A stretch of DNA of 64,000 bases from Roseovarius amoyensis (GCF_003260265.1 NZ_QITQ01000009.1:62001-126000); one strand, 5' to 3'. Positions 36,928 to 46,362 are shown, numbered from the stretch's first letter. Made by a program: numbers and translations. The notes: a model not told the origin generated them from the letters alone.

Positions 36928-37638
36928 ATGCGTTTCATTTCCCTTCTTGCCGCCGCTGCGGCCGTGGCGGCGTGTTCGCCCAGCATTCCCGACAGCGCCG
37001 CCGGGGTATCACCGTTGCCGCCGGCGCGCGCGATTTCAGACGAATCGTCCGCGGGTTCGAGCGATATCATGATCTCGGCCAAGCCGCTGACGGACACCAC
37101 GGCTACGGCATCGACGGACAGCACCGACCCCGCCGATATCGCCGCCGAAACCCAGGCCGCCCTGGCCGCCGCACGGGCCAACTCCGGGCAAGTACCGCTG
37201 GAGGCCAGCCCCAACAACCCACCACCACAGACGGTTGAAACCTCGACCGGCATTTCCGAAGAGAACGATTTCGACGCAGTCGACAGTGTTCGCTCGATCG
37301 AAAGCGACGCCGCGCTGATCGCGCGCAACCGCGAACAGTACCAGGTGATCCAGCCCACCGCCCTGCCCTCGCGCAGCGGCGCTTCCGGGCCCAACATCGT
37401 CTCTTACGCGCTCTCGACCTCGCACCAGGTGGGCACCAAGGTCTATACTAGGATCGGCATCAACAAGCAGGCCCGCTTCCAGCGCAACTGCGCCAAATAC
37501 GCCTCGGCCGACCTGGCGCAACTGGATTTCCTGGAAAAGGGCGGGCCTGAGCGCGACCGTCTGGGCCTCGACCCCGATGGCGATGGCTTTGCCTGCCGCT
37601 GGGATCCGACCCCGTTCCGCATGGCCGTGCAGAACTGA
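36928..37638 (+). CDS. Lipoprotein with C-terminal Excalibur-like motif
   Basis: A 236-residue protein with a lipobox (LLAAAAAVAACSPS, acylated Cys about residue 15) and a long Thr/Ser/Ala/Pro-rich, probably disordered region. The C-terminal ordered part (about 150-236) has RNCAKYASADLAQLDFLEKG and GLDPDGDGFACRWDP. The latter fits the Excalibur DxDxDGxxC calcium-binding pattern, except that Arg replaces the final acid. Excalibur modules occur in extracellular proteins. An ATG at 36910 is an alternative start but weakens the signal peptide. The AmpD-like amidase gene follows after one base. Confidence 0.78.
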   Translation: MRFISLLAAAAAVAACSPSIPDSAAGVSPLPPARAISDESSAGSSDIMISAKPLTDTTATASTDSTDPADIAAETQAALAAARANSGQVPLEASPNNPPPQTVETSTGISEENDFDAVDSVRSIESDAALIARNREQYQVIQPTALPSRSGASGPNIVSYALSTSHQVGTKVYTRIGINKQARFQRNCAKYASADLAQLDFLEKGGPERDRLGLDPDGDGFACRWDPTPFRMAVQN

Positions 37639-37639
37639 C

Positions 37640-38332
37640 GTGACGCCCGACCACAGCGGCGCGCGCCCCTTCCCCTCGCCCAATTGCGGGCCGCGGCGGG
37701 ACGGGGCGACGCCTGATATGATCGTGCTGCACCACACCGGCATGCCCGACTGCGACGGCGCGCGCGCCCGCCTTTGCGACCCTGAGGCCGCGGTTTCAGC
37801 CCATTACCTGATTTCCGAAACCGGAACGATCTGGCAGCTTGTGCCCGAGGCGCTGCGCGCATGGCACGCCGGCACCGGCCGCTGGGGTGCGGTCTGCGAC
37901 GTCAATTCCCGTTCCATCGGGGTTGAGTTGGCCAGCCCCGGTAACACCCCCTTTTCAGAGCCGCAGATGGCCGCGCTGGAACGGCTGATGCGCGACGTGA
38001 TGGCGCGGTGGAACATCGCCCCCGCCCGCGTCATTGCCCATTCCGACATGGCGCCGGGGCGCAAGTTCGACCCGAGCGCGCGCTTCGACTGGCGGCGGCT
38101 GGCATTGTCGGGACTGTCGGTCTGGCCGGAATGCGCAGCACAGGATGGCGATTTCCTGGGCCACGCCCGCGCCTTTGGCTATACCGCCGAAGCGGATGAG
38201 GCGACGATCCTCTCTGCCTTTCGCCTGCGGTTTCGCCCTTGGGCATCGGGGCCGTGCGATGCCATCGACACTGGCCTTGCCGCCGACCTCGCGCGCCGCT
38301 TTCCGGTTGACCGGGCGACCCCGGCTGCATAA
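37640..38332 (+). CDS. N-acetylmuramoyl-L-alanine amidase (Amidase_2/AmpD-AmiD type)
   Basis: A 230-residue zinc amidase. The zinc site is seen as MIVLHHTGMPD, and VIAHSDMAPGRKFDPS carries the second histidine and the acid. ISETGTIWQLVPEALRAWHAGTG and NSRSIGVELASPGN are typical of AmiD/AmpD enzymes that trim muropeptides. There is no signal peptide from this start, suggesting a cytosolic role in wall recycling. The start is GTG at 37640, one base after the lipoprotein stop. RNase P RNA begins only a few bases past its stop. Confidence 0.88.
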   Translation: MTPDHSGARPFPSPNCGPRRDGATPDMIVLHHTGMPDCDGARARLCDPEAAVSAHYLISETGTIWQLVPEALRAWHAGTGRWGAVCDVNSRSIGVELASPGNTPFSEPQMAALERLMRDVMARWNIAPARVIAHSDMAPGRKFDPSARFDWRRLALSGLSVWPECAAQDGDFLGHARAFGYTAEADEATILSAFRLRFRPWASGPCDAIDTGLAADLARRFPVDRATPAA

Positions 38333-38335
38333 CTG

Positions 38336-38706
38336 GGGCCTGCGCGGAGGGCCGGATGGCCGCACCTTTCGGGGTGAGGAAAGTCCGGACTCCACAAGGC
38401 AACGGTGCCGGGTAACGCCCGGCCGGGGCAACCCGAGGGAAAGCGCCACAGAAAACAGACCGCCCTGGGCATTGTTCCGGGGTAAGGGTGAAACGGTGGG
38501 GTAAGAGCCCACCGCGGGACGGGCAACCGGACCGGCACGGCAAGCCCCACCGGGAGCAATGCCGAATAGGGACCGCATCACGGGCCGCCTTGGCCCCGCG
38601 GTCCGGGTTGGCAGCAAGAGCGCGCCGGTAACGGCGGGCCCAGAGGAATGGTCATCACCGGGGCGCAAGCCCCGGTACAGAATCCGGCTTACAGGCCCTC
38701 CGCGCA
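38336..38706 (+). ncRNA. rnpB: RNase P RNA (class A)
   Basis: The catalytic RNA that trims tRNA 5' leaders. The P1 helix is clear: GCGCGGAGGGCC (38342-38353) pairs with GGCCCTCCGCGC (38694-38705). The universally conserved 5' core GAGGAAAGTCCGGACTCC lies at 38381-38398 and the 3' partner ACAGAATCCGGCTTACAGG just before P1 closes. The CACAGAAAACAGACC segment is also standard. Exact ends are estimated from P1. It lies immediately behind the amidase stop, so its promoter must be inside that gene or the RNA is processed from a longer transcript. Confidence 0.95.
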
Positions 38707-38907
38707 TGTTTTCCTGACCAGTACCCCCTTGAACCGGCAGTTTTACGCCGGATTTCGGCAATCTGTCAGGTCGTATCATCGTAACGCACCCACATATCGA
38801 CACTTCGTCATTTCCCCCTGCGTGCTCTTCCGGCCCAGTTTTGCCTTGACGGGGCGGCGCGGCCTCAACAGAGTCGCCGGTGGTTTTCCGGCAAAGGGGT
38901 AACGCGC

Positions 38908-40071
38908 GTGGCAGCTCAGCTATCCGAGGCAGTGGCTCTTCTGGGCGATCTGGTCGCCTTTCCCACGGTTTCCGAACTCAGCAATCTCGACATGATCGCC
39001 TATCTCGCCCACCGGCTCGAGGATGCCGGCGCACGGGTCGACATCTTTCACGACGAGATCGGCCACAAAGCCAATCTTTTCGCTACCATAGGACCCGAAG
39101 TTGATGGCGGTATCGTGCTGTCCGGGCATTCCGATGTGGTGCCGGTCAAGGACCAAGACTGGGCCAGCGACCCCTTTCAGATGATCGAACAGAATGGCCT
39201 GCTCTATGGCCGCGGCACCTGCGACATGAAGGGGTTCATCGCCTCCGCCGTGGCCATGGCGCCCATCTTTGCCGAACGCATCGGCAGCCGCCCGGTGCAT
39301 TTCGCCTTCACCTATGACGAAGAGGTCGGCTGCCTGGGTGGGCAAGCGCTGGTAAAGTCATTGCAGGAAAAAGGGTTGCGCCCCGCTGTTGCAGTTATCG
39401 GTGAACCCACCTCAATGCGCATCATCGAGGGGCACAAGGGCTGTTACGAATACACCACCCGTTTTACCGGGCTGGCCGGTCACGGCTCGGCCCCCGACCG
39501 AGGTGTGAACGCGGTGGAATACGCCGTGCGCTATGTAAACCGCCTGCTGGAACTCAAGGACGCGCTGCGCGCCCGCGCGCCCGGGGACAGCCGTTTTGAT
39601 CCGCCCTGGACGACCATCAACACCGGCAGCCTCAAGGGCGGCGTGGCCCATAACGTCATTGCTGGCCATGCAGAGGTCGAATGGGAAATGCGCCCGGTTC
39701 AGACCGAGGATGCCGAGTTCGTCAAGGCGGACCTCAGGGATTATTGCGAAAACAATCTGCTGCCGGCGATGCGCGCGATCTGCCCCGATGCCGGCATCGT
39801 CACCGAAACCATCGGCGAGGTCGAGGGCCTGATCCCAGCCGACGCGAACGAGGCCCGCGATATCCTGATGGAACTGACCGGTGCCAGCACCGCCGAACTG
39901 GTTGCCTTCGGCACCGAGGCCGGGCTGCTACAAGGTTCTGGCATGTCGGCGGTGGTGTGCGGTCCCGGCTCGATCGAGCAGGCGCACAAGCCCGACGAAT
40001 TCGTCTCGATCGACCAGCTTCAGCAATGCCTCGACATGCTTGGCCGGCTGGGTGACAAGCTCGCGGCATAA
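38908..40071 (+). CDS. argE: Acetylornithine deacetylase
   Basis: A 387-residue M20 metallohydrolase that makes ornithine from N-acetylornithine. Metal motifs are LSGHSDVVPV, YGRGTCDMKGFIA, DEEVGCLGGQ and VIGEPTSMRIIEGHKG, the last two specific to the ArgE/DapE group. The GTG start follows an AAAGGGG ribosome site. The family also has broader-specificity members, and roseobacters carrying a bifunctional ArgJ may use this enzyme differently. About 200 bases of gene-free DNA separate it from RNase P RNA. Confidence 0.9.
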   Translation: MAAQLSEAVALLGDLVAFPTVSELSNLDMIAYLAHRLEDAGARVDIFHDEIGHKANLFATIGPEVDGGIVLSGHSDVVPVKDQDWASDPFQMIEQNGLLYGRGTCDMKGFIASAVAMAPIFAERIGSRPVHFAFTYDEEVGCLGGQALVKSLQEKGLRPAVAVIGEPTSMRIIEGHKGCYEYTTRFTGLAGHGSAPDRGVNAVEYAVRYVNRLLELKDALRARAPGDSRFDPPWTTINTGSLKGGVAHNVIAGHAEVEWEMRPVQTEDAEFVKADLRDYCENNLLPAMRAICPDAGIVTETIGEVEGLIPADANEARDILMELTGASTAELVAFGTEAGLLQGSGMSAVVCGPGSIEQAHKPDEFVSIDQLQQCLDMLGRLGDKLAA

Positions 40072-40086
40072 GCCGCGCTTACCCCA

Positions 40087-40800
40087 TCATTCACGCCGGA
40101 ACGTCAGGTAGTGGGGCACACGGCCCTCTCGCAGCGCCTTTTGTTCATAGCGCGTCGGCAGCCAGTCCTCCCACGGCTCGCGCCAGGCGCCGGGACGCTC
40201 TGCCAGCCAGGCAAAGCCCTGTTTTGGCACCTCTTCCAGCGTCTGGCGGACATAGTCGGGAATGTCGGTGGCCACCCGCAGGATCGCCCCCGGTTTCATC
40301 ACCCGCGCCAGCGGCTCCAAATGCTCGGGCGTGACGAACCGGCGCCGGTGATGGCGTTTCTTGGGCCAGGGGTCGGGATACAACAGGAACGCCCGCGTGA
40401 TCGAACGGTCAGGCAGCACATCAAAAAGGTCGCGCGCATCGCCGGGGTGGACGCGAATGTTTTCGCAACCTGCGCCGCGGATCTTTCCCAGCAACGCCGC
40501 TACCCCATTGATATAGGGCTCGCACCCTATCAGCCCCACTTCGGGGTGGGTCACGGCCTGGTGCACCAGATGCTCGCCACTGCCAAAGCCGATTTCCAGC
40601 CAAACATCACGCCCACCGAAAACCGCTTCCAGGTCAAGTTTCCTGCGCTCGGGGTTCTCGTCCCACCCGACCGGGCCGGGTGACAGCCGCTCCAGATCCT
40701 CCTGCAGATAGGTCTCTTGCGACCTGCGCAGTCCCTTGCCCTTTAGACGGCCATAAAAGTTGCGCCAGGGCGCGCCGGACTGGTGCGAGGTTCCGCTCAT
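40087..40800 (-). CDS. trmB: tRNA (guanine-N7-)-methyltransferase
   Basis: A 237-residue SAM-dependent enzyme for m7G46 in tRNA. The SAM site is WLEIGFGSGEHLVHQA, and FLLYPDPWPKKRHHRRRF is the unmistakable TrmB motif carrying substrate-binding residues. The C-terminal TRYEQKALREGRVPHYL is also typical. It lies downstream of metK on the same strand, separated by about 200 bases that contain a dispersed repeat, and converges on argE. Confidence 0.97.
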   Translation of the reverse strand: MSGTSHQSGAPWRNFYGRLKGKGLRRSQETYLQEDLERLSPGPVGWDENPERRKLDLEAVFGGRDVWLEIGFGSGEHLVHQAVTHPEVGLIGCEPYINGVAALLGKIRGAGCENIRVHPGDARDLFDVLPDRSITRAFLLYPDPWPKKRHHRRRFVTPEHLEPLARVMKPGAILRVATDIPDYVRQTLEEVPKQGFAWLAERPGAWREPWEDWLPTRYEQKALREGRVPHYLTFRRE

Positions 40801-40936
40801 GCCGACTGCCCCACGCCGCGGGCACAGGAAAATCCATCCTCGACGACCGACTTATCCAGAGAAAGACCCATAAAACCACTCATTTCCCGATCTACGTCAG
40901 ATTTTCCCCAAAACCTGAATCCCCGCTTTCCCACGG

Positions 40937-41002
40937 CTTCATCTGGCCCGAAATACCTCGGGGGAGGCGCGCGCAAGGCGCGCGACGGGAGCAGCGCCCC
41001 CT
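40937..41002 (-). repeat. Dispersed palindromic repeat, copy 2 (3' of metK)
   Basis: On the minus strand it starts close to the metK stop: GGGGGC-GCT-GCTCCC, then GTC, a GCGCGC/GCGCGC middle hairpin, CCCCCGAGGTATTTCGGGCC and AGATGAAG. The flanks match copy 1 (25665-25730) almost base for base, while the middle differs but is again self-complementary. Confidence 0.75.
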
Positions 41003-41007
41003 GCGCT

Positions 41008-42189
41008 CTAGATCGCCTTTTTCAGCGTCTCAACCAGGTCGGTGCGCTCCCAGCTGAAACCGCCATCGTCCTGCGGGTCGCGCCCGAAATGGCCATAGGC
41101 CGCGGTGCGCTGATAGATCGGCCGCGCGAGGCCCAGATGTTCGCGGATACCACGCGGGGTCAGGTCCATCGAGCCGCGGATCGCTTTTTCGATCTCGGCG
41201 GGCTCTACCTCGCCCGTGCCGTGGGTTTCGGCGTAGATCGACAGCGGTTCCGCCACGCCGATCGCATAGGACAGCTGAATGGTGCAGCGATCGGCCATCC
41301 CGGCGGCGACCACGTTCTTGGCCAGGTAGCGTGCCGCATAGGCCGCCGATCGGTCGACCTTGGTCGGGTCCTTGCCCGAAAACGCCCCGCCGCCATGGGG
41401 TGCGGCGCCGCCATAGGTGTCGACGATGATCTTGCGACCGGTCAGCCCGGCGTCGCCATCCGGCCCGCCAATCACGAACTTGCCGGTGGGGTTGACGTGC
41501 CAGACCGTTTCATCGGTCAGCCAGCCGTCGGGCAGAACCTCGCGGATATAGGGCTCGACGATCTCGCGGATGTGATCGCTCGACAGATCCTCGTCGAAAT
41601 GCTGGGTCGACAGCACGAGCGACGCCACGGAGACCGGCTTGCCATTCTCGTATCGCACCGACAGCTGCGATTTCGCGTCCGGACCCAGCGTCGGCTCCTT
41701 CCCGGATTTGCGCACCTCCGCCAGCCGCCGCAGGATCGCATGCGCGAACTGGATCGGCGCCGGCATCAGCGCCTGCGTCTCATTGGTGGCAAACCCGAAC
41801 ATGATGCCCTGGTCGCCTGCACCCTCGTCGCGGTTGCCGCCACCGACCACGCCCTGGGCAATATGGGCGGACTGTTCATGCAGCAGATTGGTGATCTCGC
41901 AGGTATTCCAGTGGAATTTCTCCTGCTCGTAACCGATGTCGTGGATACAGTCGCGCGCGATCTGCTCGACCCGGCCCATAAATTCGTGCAGTTTTTCCTG
42001 ATCCGTCAGGCCAACTTCGCCCCCGATGATCACGCGATTGGTGGTGGCAAAGGTTTCGCACGCCACCCGGGCCAGCGCATCCTCGGCAATGAAGGCATCA
42101 AGCACCGCATCCGAGATACGGTCGCACACCTTGTCGGGGTGCCCCTCCGAAACGGACTCGGAGGTGAAGACATAGTTCTGACGGGTCAT
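41008..42189 (-). CDS. metK: S-adenosylmethionine synthetase
   Basis: A 393-residue enzyme making SAM from ATP and methionine. It opens [23 protein letters not shown]. The catalytic motifs [10 protein letters not shown] and [19 protein letters not shown] are intact. The start at 42189 is fixed by the GGAG ribosome site of the SAM/SAH riboswitch eight bases upstream; a longer reading frame would run through the riboswitch. It is expected to be switched off at the level of translation when SAM is abundant. Confidence 0.98.
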   Translation of the reverse strand: MTRQNYVFTSESVSEGHPDKVCDRISDAVLDAFIAEDALARVACETFATTNRVIIGGEVGLTDQEKLHEFMGRVEQIARDCIHDIGYEQEKFHWNTCEITNLLHEQSAHIAQGVVGGGNRDEGAGDQGIMFGFATNETQALMPAPIQFAHAILRRLAEVRKSGKEPTLGPDAKSQLSVRYENGKPVSVASLVLSTQHFDEDLSSDHIREIVEPYIREVLPDGWLTDETVWHVNPTGKFVIGGPDGDAGLTGRKIIVDTYGGAAPHGGGAFSGKDPTKVDRSAAYAARYLAKNVVAAGMADRCTIQLSYAIGVAEPLSIYAETHGTGEVEPAEIEKAIRGSMDLTPRGIREHLGLARPIYQRTAAYGHFGRDPQDDGGFSWERTDLVETLKKAI

Positions 42190-42193
42190 GAAA

Positions 42194-42242
42194 GTTGCTC
42201 CGTTAAATGTTTCGCCGTCACGCCAGGAAGCCGTTGTGACGG
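42194..42242 (-). promoter_or_regulatory. SAM/SAH riboswitch controlling metK
   Basis: On the minus strand, CCGTCAC (42242-42236) pairs with GTGACGG (42221-42215) around the loop AACGGCTTCCTGGC. A downstream GGAGCAAC (42201-42194) then contains the metK ribosome site. This matches the known SAM/SAH class, found in Rhodobacterales metK leaders, in which the loop's GCTTCC forms a pseudoknot with the GGAGC and hides the ribosome site when ligand binds. Both the conserved loop and the spacing fit. Confidence 0.93.
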
Positions 42243-42282
42243 ATCGCAAATGCATATTCGCGGGGTGGATAGGCGTCAACGC

Positions 42283-43800
42283 CTAATTGCGCGGGGCAAC
42301 CCGCAGCCCGCCGTGGCAGCGCAGCCAGGAAAAGGCAAGCAGAATCAGCGAAATAAGGATAACCGGCGTGTCACCCGTCCGGGCATAAGGCGTCACAGGC
42401 AGCGCCGGCGGCAGGGGTGCGTCAATCCATCCCGCCTCGCCCAGCGGCAGATGTGCGCGCACCTGCCCGCCCGCGTCGATCATGGCCGAGACACCGGTAT
42501 TGGCCACGCGGATCATCGGCAGGCCCTGCTCGGCACTGCGCAGCCGCGCCTGGGCGAGGTGCTGATAGGGCCCCGACACCTGCCCGAACCAGGCATCGTT
42601 GGTGATCAGCAGCAACAGGTCAGGCCGTTCGTCATAGCCGCCTACATCCTGTGGAAAGACGCCCTCGTAGCAGATCAGCGGCAGTGCCTGGCCCAGCGCG
42701 CCGAGGTCGATCACCTGCGGCCCCGGTCCGGCCGAATACCCATGCCCCTCATTCGCGGCCAGTCCGTAAATTCCCAGATTTTCCAGAAAGTTGCCGAACG
42801 GCACATATTCACCGAATGGCACCAGGTGGTGCTTGTCATAGACCGCTGTCACCGCCCCCCCGGCATCCAGCCGAATGAGCGAGTTGTAATAGCGCACACC
42901 ATCGAGCCGCTGCAAACCCAGCACCACCGGCGTGTCACCGGCGGCGCGCGTGATCGCGTCAAGGGCTGGGCGCGCGTCGTCCAGCGGCCAGGGCACCGCC
43001 GTTTCGGGCCAGACGATCAGCGCCGGTGCCGGACCTTCGGACGGCGCGGCGGTAAAGCTGATCTGGCGCTCGAAAAAGATGCGGATGTTGGCAGGGTCCC
43101 ATTTTTCGTGCTGAGGGGCGTTGGGCTGAACCAGGCGGATCACCGGCGCGCCCTCGCGCGGGGCGGTATCAGGCGCCAGCGGCCCGGCCGCGACATAGAA
43201 CACCGCAGGCAGCGCCATGATCGCCAGCCCCCGCCAGACACGCCGCGACAACAGGTGCCACAGCCCCGCCGCCGCCATCGCGATCAGCGCCGTCAGCCCC
43301 AGCGACCCCGTCCATGACGCCCAGTATAGCAGCGGCGAAGAGACGAGCGCGTGGCCAACCTGCGCCCAGGGAAAGCCGGTCAGCGCATAGGTGCGCACGG
43401 CCTCGACCAGCACGAATGCGGCAATGAACGCTGCCGCGCCGCCGCCCGCCGCCCGCGTCATCGCCAGCGCCGCGCCCCAGAATAGCCCCATGCCCAGCGC
43501 CAGAAAAACCAGCGCAAAGGGCGCCATCCAGCCATCGCGCGCGGCATCGACGAAAAACGGCTCTACGATCCAGAAAAGCGACGCGGCAAAATAGCCAGTG
43601 CCCGCCGCCAGCCCGATCAGCCCGGCCCAGCGCCAGCCCGGCGTGGCCCGGCCAAGCCCCCAGACCAGCGCCAGCGACAGCACTGTCGCTGGCCAGAACC
43701 CCACCGGCGCCTGCCCCAGGGCGCCCACGGCCCCGGCCAGCAGGGCCAGCGCCAGCCGCTTGCGTGGCGAAAGATGAGACAGGCGTTGGGGCGCAAGCAT
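42283..43800 (-). CDS. lnt: Apolipoprotein N-acyltransferase
   Basis: A 505-residue inner-membrane enzyme that adds the third acyl chain to lipoproteins. About six N-terminal membrane segments precede a periplasmic carbon-nitrogen hydrolase domain with the Glu-Lys-Cys triad: VWPETAVPW, YDKHHLVPFGEY and LICYEGVFPQ. One C-terminal membrane segment ends the protein. It follows corC six bases downstream in the phoH-ybeY-corC-lnt cluster. Confidence 0.97.
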   Translation of the reverse strand: MLAPQRLSHLSPRKRLALALLAGAVGALGQAPVGFWPATVLSLALVWGLGRATPGWRWAGLIGLAAGTGYFAASLFWIVEPFFVDAARDGWMAPFALVFLALGMGLFWGAALAMTRAAGGGAAAFIAAFVLVEAVRTYALTGFPWAQVGHALVSSPLLYWASWTGSLGLTALIAMAAAGLWHLLSRRVWRGLAIMALPAVFYVAAGPLAPDTAPREGAPVIRLVQPNAPQHEKWDPANIRIFFERQISFTAAPSEGPAPALIVWPETAVPWPLDDARPALDAITRAAGDTPVVLGLQRLDGVRYYNSLIRLDAGGAVTAVYDKHHLVPFGEYVPFGNFLENLGIYGLAANEGHGYSAGPGPQVIDLGALGQALPLICYEGVFPQDVGGYDERPDLLLLITNDAWFGQVSGPYQHLAQARLRSAEQGLPMIRVANTGVSAMIDAGGQVRAHLPLGEAGWIDAPLPPALPVTPYARTGDTPVILISLILLAFSWLRCHGGLRVAPRN

Positions 43801-43806
43801 CCGCGC

Positions 43807-44691
43807 CTAGCCTTCCACGACCCCGGGCAGGCGCACCCGCAGCCGCTTTATCCGGCGGGGGTCGGCCTCGATCACCTCGAAAACGGTGCCGCCGGGATGT
43901 TCGACCATCTCGCCGCGCACCGGCACCCGGCCCAGCAGCATGAACACCAGCCCACCAAGCGTGTCGATTTCTTCTTCGTCGATTTCCTCGGCGTCGGTCA
44001 GAGACAGGCCGATTTCCTGCTCGAACTCGTCCAGCGGGGTCTTGGCCTTCGCCAGGTAGACGCCGGGTTTTTCCCGCGTCCAGAACGTATCGTCCTCGAC
44101 GTCGTGTTCGTCGGCGATCTCGCCCACCACCTGTTCGATCAGGTCCTCGATCGTCACCAGACCGTCGACGCCGCCATATTCGTCGATCACCAGCGCCATG
44201 TGCCGGCGTTCGTTCTGCATCTTCTGCAGCAGCACACCGATGGGCATCGAGGGCGGCACGTAAAGCAGCGGCCTCAGCAGCGGGCGCAGCGAAAATCGCC
44301 CGCCCTTGCCATTGAAACCATAGCGCAGCGCCACGTCCTTGAGGTGCGCCATGCCCACGGGGCTGTCCAGCGTGCCCTCATAGACCGGCAGGCGCGACAG
44401 CCCGCTGTCGCGAAAGACCTGCACCAGATCCTCTTTGGAAACATCGACCGGAACCGCGACGATATCGGCCTTGGGAATGGCGACATCCTCTACCGTGAGG
44501 CAGCTGAGATTGCCCAGTCCCGGCCCACTGACCATGCCTGTCTGTACCTTGCCGTTCTGATGGCTTTCATCGCCGGAACTGAACGCATCGAAGATGCGAC
44601 GGAAAAACCCACCATTGTCGTCGTCTTCATCATGGCTGTCCGCCTGCGCGCCCTGCGCCGCGATAGAAGACGCCTCTGTACTGTCGCTCAT
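43807..44691 (-). CDS. corC: CBS/CorC-domain protein (hemolysin-like family)
   Basis: A 294-residue soluble protein with a CBS pair (about 65-185; DIVAVPVDVSKEDLVQVFRDSG and MALVIDEYGGVDGLVTIEDLIEQVVGEI) and a C-terminal CorC_HlyC domain (LGGLVFMLLGRVPVRGE). It lacks the DUF21 membrane part of the larger family members. The name corC (magnesium/cobalt efflux) is by homology; in this operon context it is linked to lnt and membrane function. Start MSDSTEASS follows an AAGGA site. Confidence 0.92.
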   Translation of the reverse strand: MSDSTEASSIAAQGAQADSHDEDDDNGGFFRRIFDAFSSGDESHQNGKVQTGMVSGPGLGNLSCLTVEDVAIPKADIVAVPVDVSKEDLVQVFRDSGLSRLPVYEGTLDSPVGMAHLKDVALRYGFNGKGGRFSLRPLLRPLLYVPPSMPIGVLLQKMQNERRHMALVIDEYGGVDGLVTIEDLIEQVVGEIADEHDVEDDTFWTREKPGVYLAKAKTPLDEFEQEIGLSLTDAEEIDEEEIDTLGGLVFMLLGRVPVRGEMVEHPGGTVFEVIEADPRRIKRLRVRLPGVVEG

Positions 44692-44747
44692 TTGTTCCTT
44701 GTCCAATTCTGACTGGCCCGCACACACCGGCGCGCGCCCTGTTCCAC

Positions 44748-45236
44748 TCAATATGGGTCCGGTATCCCCAGTTTGCCAAGTATCTGCACCTCGCATGCCT
44801 CCATCAAAGTGGCATCTTGGTCACGAACATGGTCATAACCAAGCAGGTGCAGCGTGGCGTGAACGAACAGATGCGTGGTGTGATCGGCCAGGCTTCGGCA
44901 CGCCGCGGCGGCCTCTTGCGCGCAAGTGTCATAGGCGATGGCAATATCGCCCAGCTCGCCGTCGGTGCCGGGCACCGGTTGTGCCGGGCGGGTGCCGGGC
45001 TGGTCGGCGCCGCGCTCGGCGCTGGGCCAGCTCAGCACGTTGGTGGGCTGTGGCTTGTCGCGGAAATCGGCGTTCAGCTCGGCGATGCGGGCATCATCGC
45101 AGGCCAGAACCGCAATTTCCCAGTCATCTGGATCAAGGCCGAGGTGCCGCAGCGTGGCCACCGCCGCGCGCTCAGCCAGGGCCGGTAGGTCGACCTCTTG
45201 CCAGCGACCGTCCTCTATCAGGGTATCGGTTACCAC
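44748..45236 (-). CDS. ybeY: rRNA maturation endoribonuclease YbeY
   Basis: A 162-residue zinc metalloprotein of the UPF0054 family involved in 16S rRNA 3' maturation and ribosome quality control. The zinc motif is HATLHLLGYDH (HxxxHxxxxxH), with NADFRDKPQPTNVLSWP upstream. It lies between phoH and corC, the standard order, with 24 bases to phoH and 56 to corC. An insert around residues 75-95 rich in Pro/Gly is lineage-specific. Confidence 0.97.
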   Translation of the reverse strand: MVTDTLIEDGRWQEVDLPALAERAAVATLRHLGLDPDDWEIAVLACDDARIAELNADFRDKPQPTNVLSWPSAERGADQPGTRPAQPVPGTDGELGDIAIAYDTCAQEAAAACRSLADHTTHLFVHATLHLLGYDHVRDQDATLMEACEVQILGKLGIPDPY

Positions 45237-45260
45237 GGCAGTACGGTGCGCGCGCTCATT

Positions 45261-46271
45261 TCAGCTTTCACGTTCATAGGCGTCAATGATGGCCGCAACC
45301 AGTGGATGCCGCACCACATCGCGGGAAGTGAAATAATTGAACGATATTCTGGGGATATCTTTCAACAGACGCTCGGCATCGTGCAAGCCACTGGTGATAC
45401 CGCGCGGCAAGTCGACCTGGCTGCGGTCACCGGTGATCACCATGCGGCTGCCCTCGCCCAGCCGGGTCAGGAACATCTTCATCTGCATCGAGGTGGCGTT
45501 CTGCGCCTCGTCCAGGACCACAAAGGCATTGGACAGCGTGCGCCCCCGCATAAAGGCCAGCGGCGCGATCTCGATGCGCTTTTCCTCGATCAGCTTGGCC
45601 ACCTGCTTGGCCGGCAGGAAATCGTTCAGCGCGTCGTAGAGCGGCTGCATGTAGGGGTCGACCTTTTCCTTCATGTCGCCGGGCAGGTAGCCCAGCTTTT
45701 CGCCGGCCTCGACCGCCGGGCGGGCCAGGATGATGCGGTCGACGCGGCCCTCGATGAACATCGCCACGCCCACCGCCACCGCCAGATAGGTCTTGCCGGT
45801 GCCGGCCGGCCCGATGCCGAACGCCAGGTCGTTATTGTAGAGCGACAGCACATAGGCCTTTTGCGCGTCGGTGCGGGGTTCGACCACTTTCTTGCGGGTC
45901 TTGATTTCGACCGGGCCGCCGCGGAACATTTCCAACTGGTCGCCATCGCAGGTTTCGTCGTCGGTTCCCGCCTGATCGCCCATGCGCAGCACCCGGTCGA
46001 TGTCACCATGTTCCACCGAACGCCCCGATTCCAGCCGGGCATAAAGGGCACGCAGCACCGCCACAGTTTCGGCCGCCATCGCCGGCTCGCCCACCACGGC
46101 CAGCTGATTCCCCCGCCGCAGAATCTGCACGCCGAGCTGGCGCTCGATCTCGGCAAGGTTGCGGTCATGCTCACCGCACAGGTCTATCAGCAGGAAATTG
46201 TCGGGAAATTCAACGCACTCTTCATGCAGGGATGAGGCGTCGTCGATCGGGGGCAGCGCGGTCGTAGCCAA
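45261..46271 (-). CDS. phoH: PhoH-family ATPase
   Basis: A 336-residue cytoplasmic P-loop ATPase. Walker A is [12 protein letters not shown] (about 146-157), a Walker B-like [10 protein letters not shown] follows, and GDRSQVDLP is the sensor region. I chose a TTG start at 46271 because AGGAG lies six bases upstream; the first in-frame ATG, at 46340, has no ribosome site and gives an implausible N-terminus. Start of the phoH-ybeY-corC-lnt cluster. PhoH-YbeY links suggest an RNA-related role, though the function is unsettled. Confidence 0.93.
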   Translation of the reverse strand: MATTALPPIDDASSLHEECVEFPDNFLLIDLCGEHDRNLAEIERQLGVQILRRGNQLAVVGEPAMAAETVAVLRALYARLESGRSVEHGDIDRVLRMGDQAGTDDETCDGDQLEMFRGGPVEIKTRKKVVEPRTDAQKAYVLSLYNNDLAFGIGPAGTGKTYLAVAVGVAMFIEGRVDRIILARPAVEAGEKLGYLPGDMKEKVDPYMQPLYDALNDFLPAKQVAKLIEEKRIEIAPLAFMRGRTLSNAFVVLDEAQNATSMQMKMFLTRLGEGSRMVITGDRSQVDLPRGITSGLHDAERLLKDIPRISFNYFTSRDVVRHPLVAAIIDAYERES

Positions 46272-46362
46272 GCAATTCTCCTGAGCCAGCGTGACACAGA
46301 TATGGTGCCAAGATGCAGGAGCAACTGCAAGATAAAGCATGCCGAAACAATGCCCGGAACGT

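Noticed and set aside
40783..43317. An 844-codon open frame on the plus strand opposite metK and lnt
   Set aside because: It is antisense to two certain genes, has Arg/Gly/His-rich low-similarity sequence and no domain. Long antisense frames are expected in GC-rich DNA.
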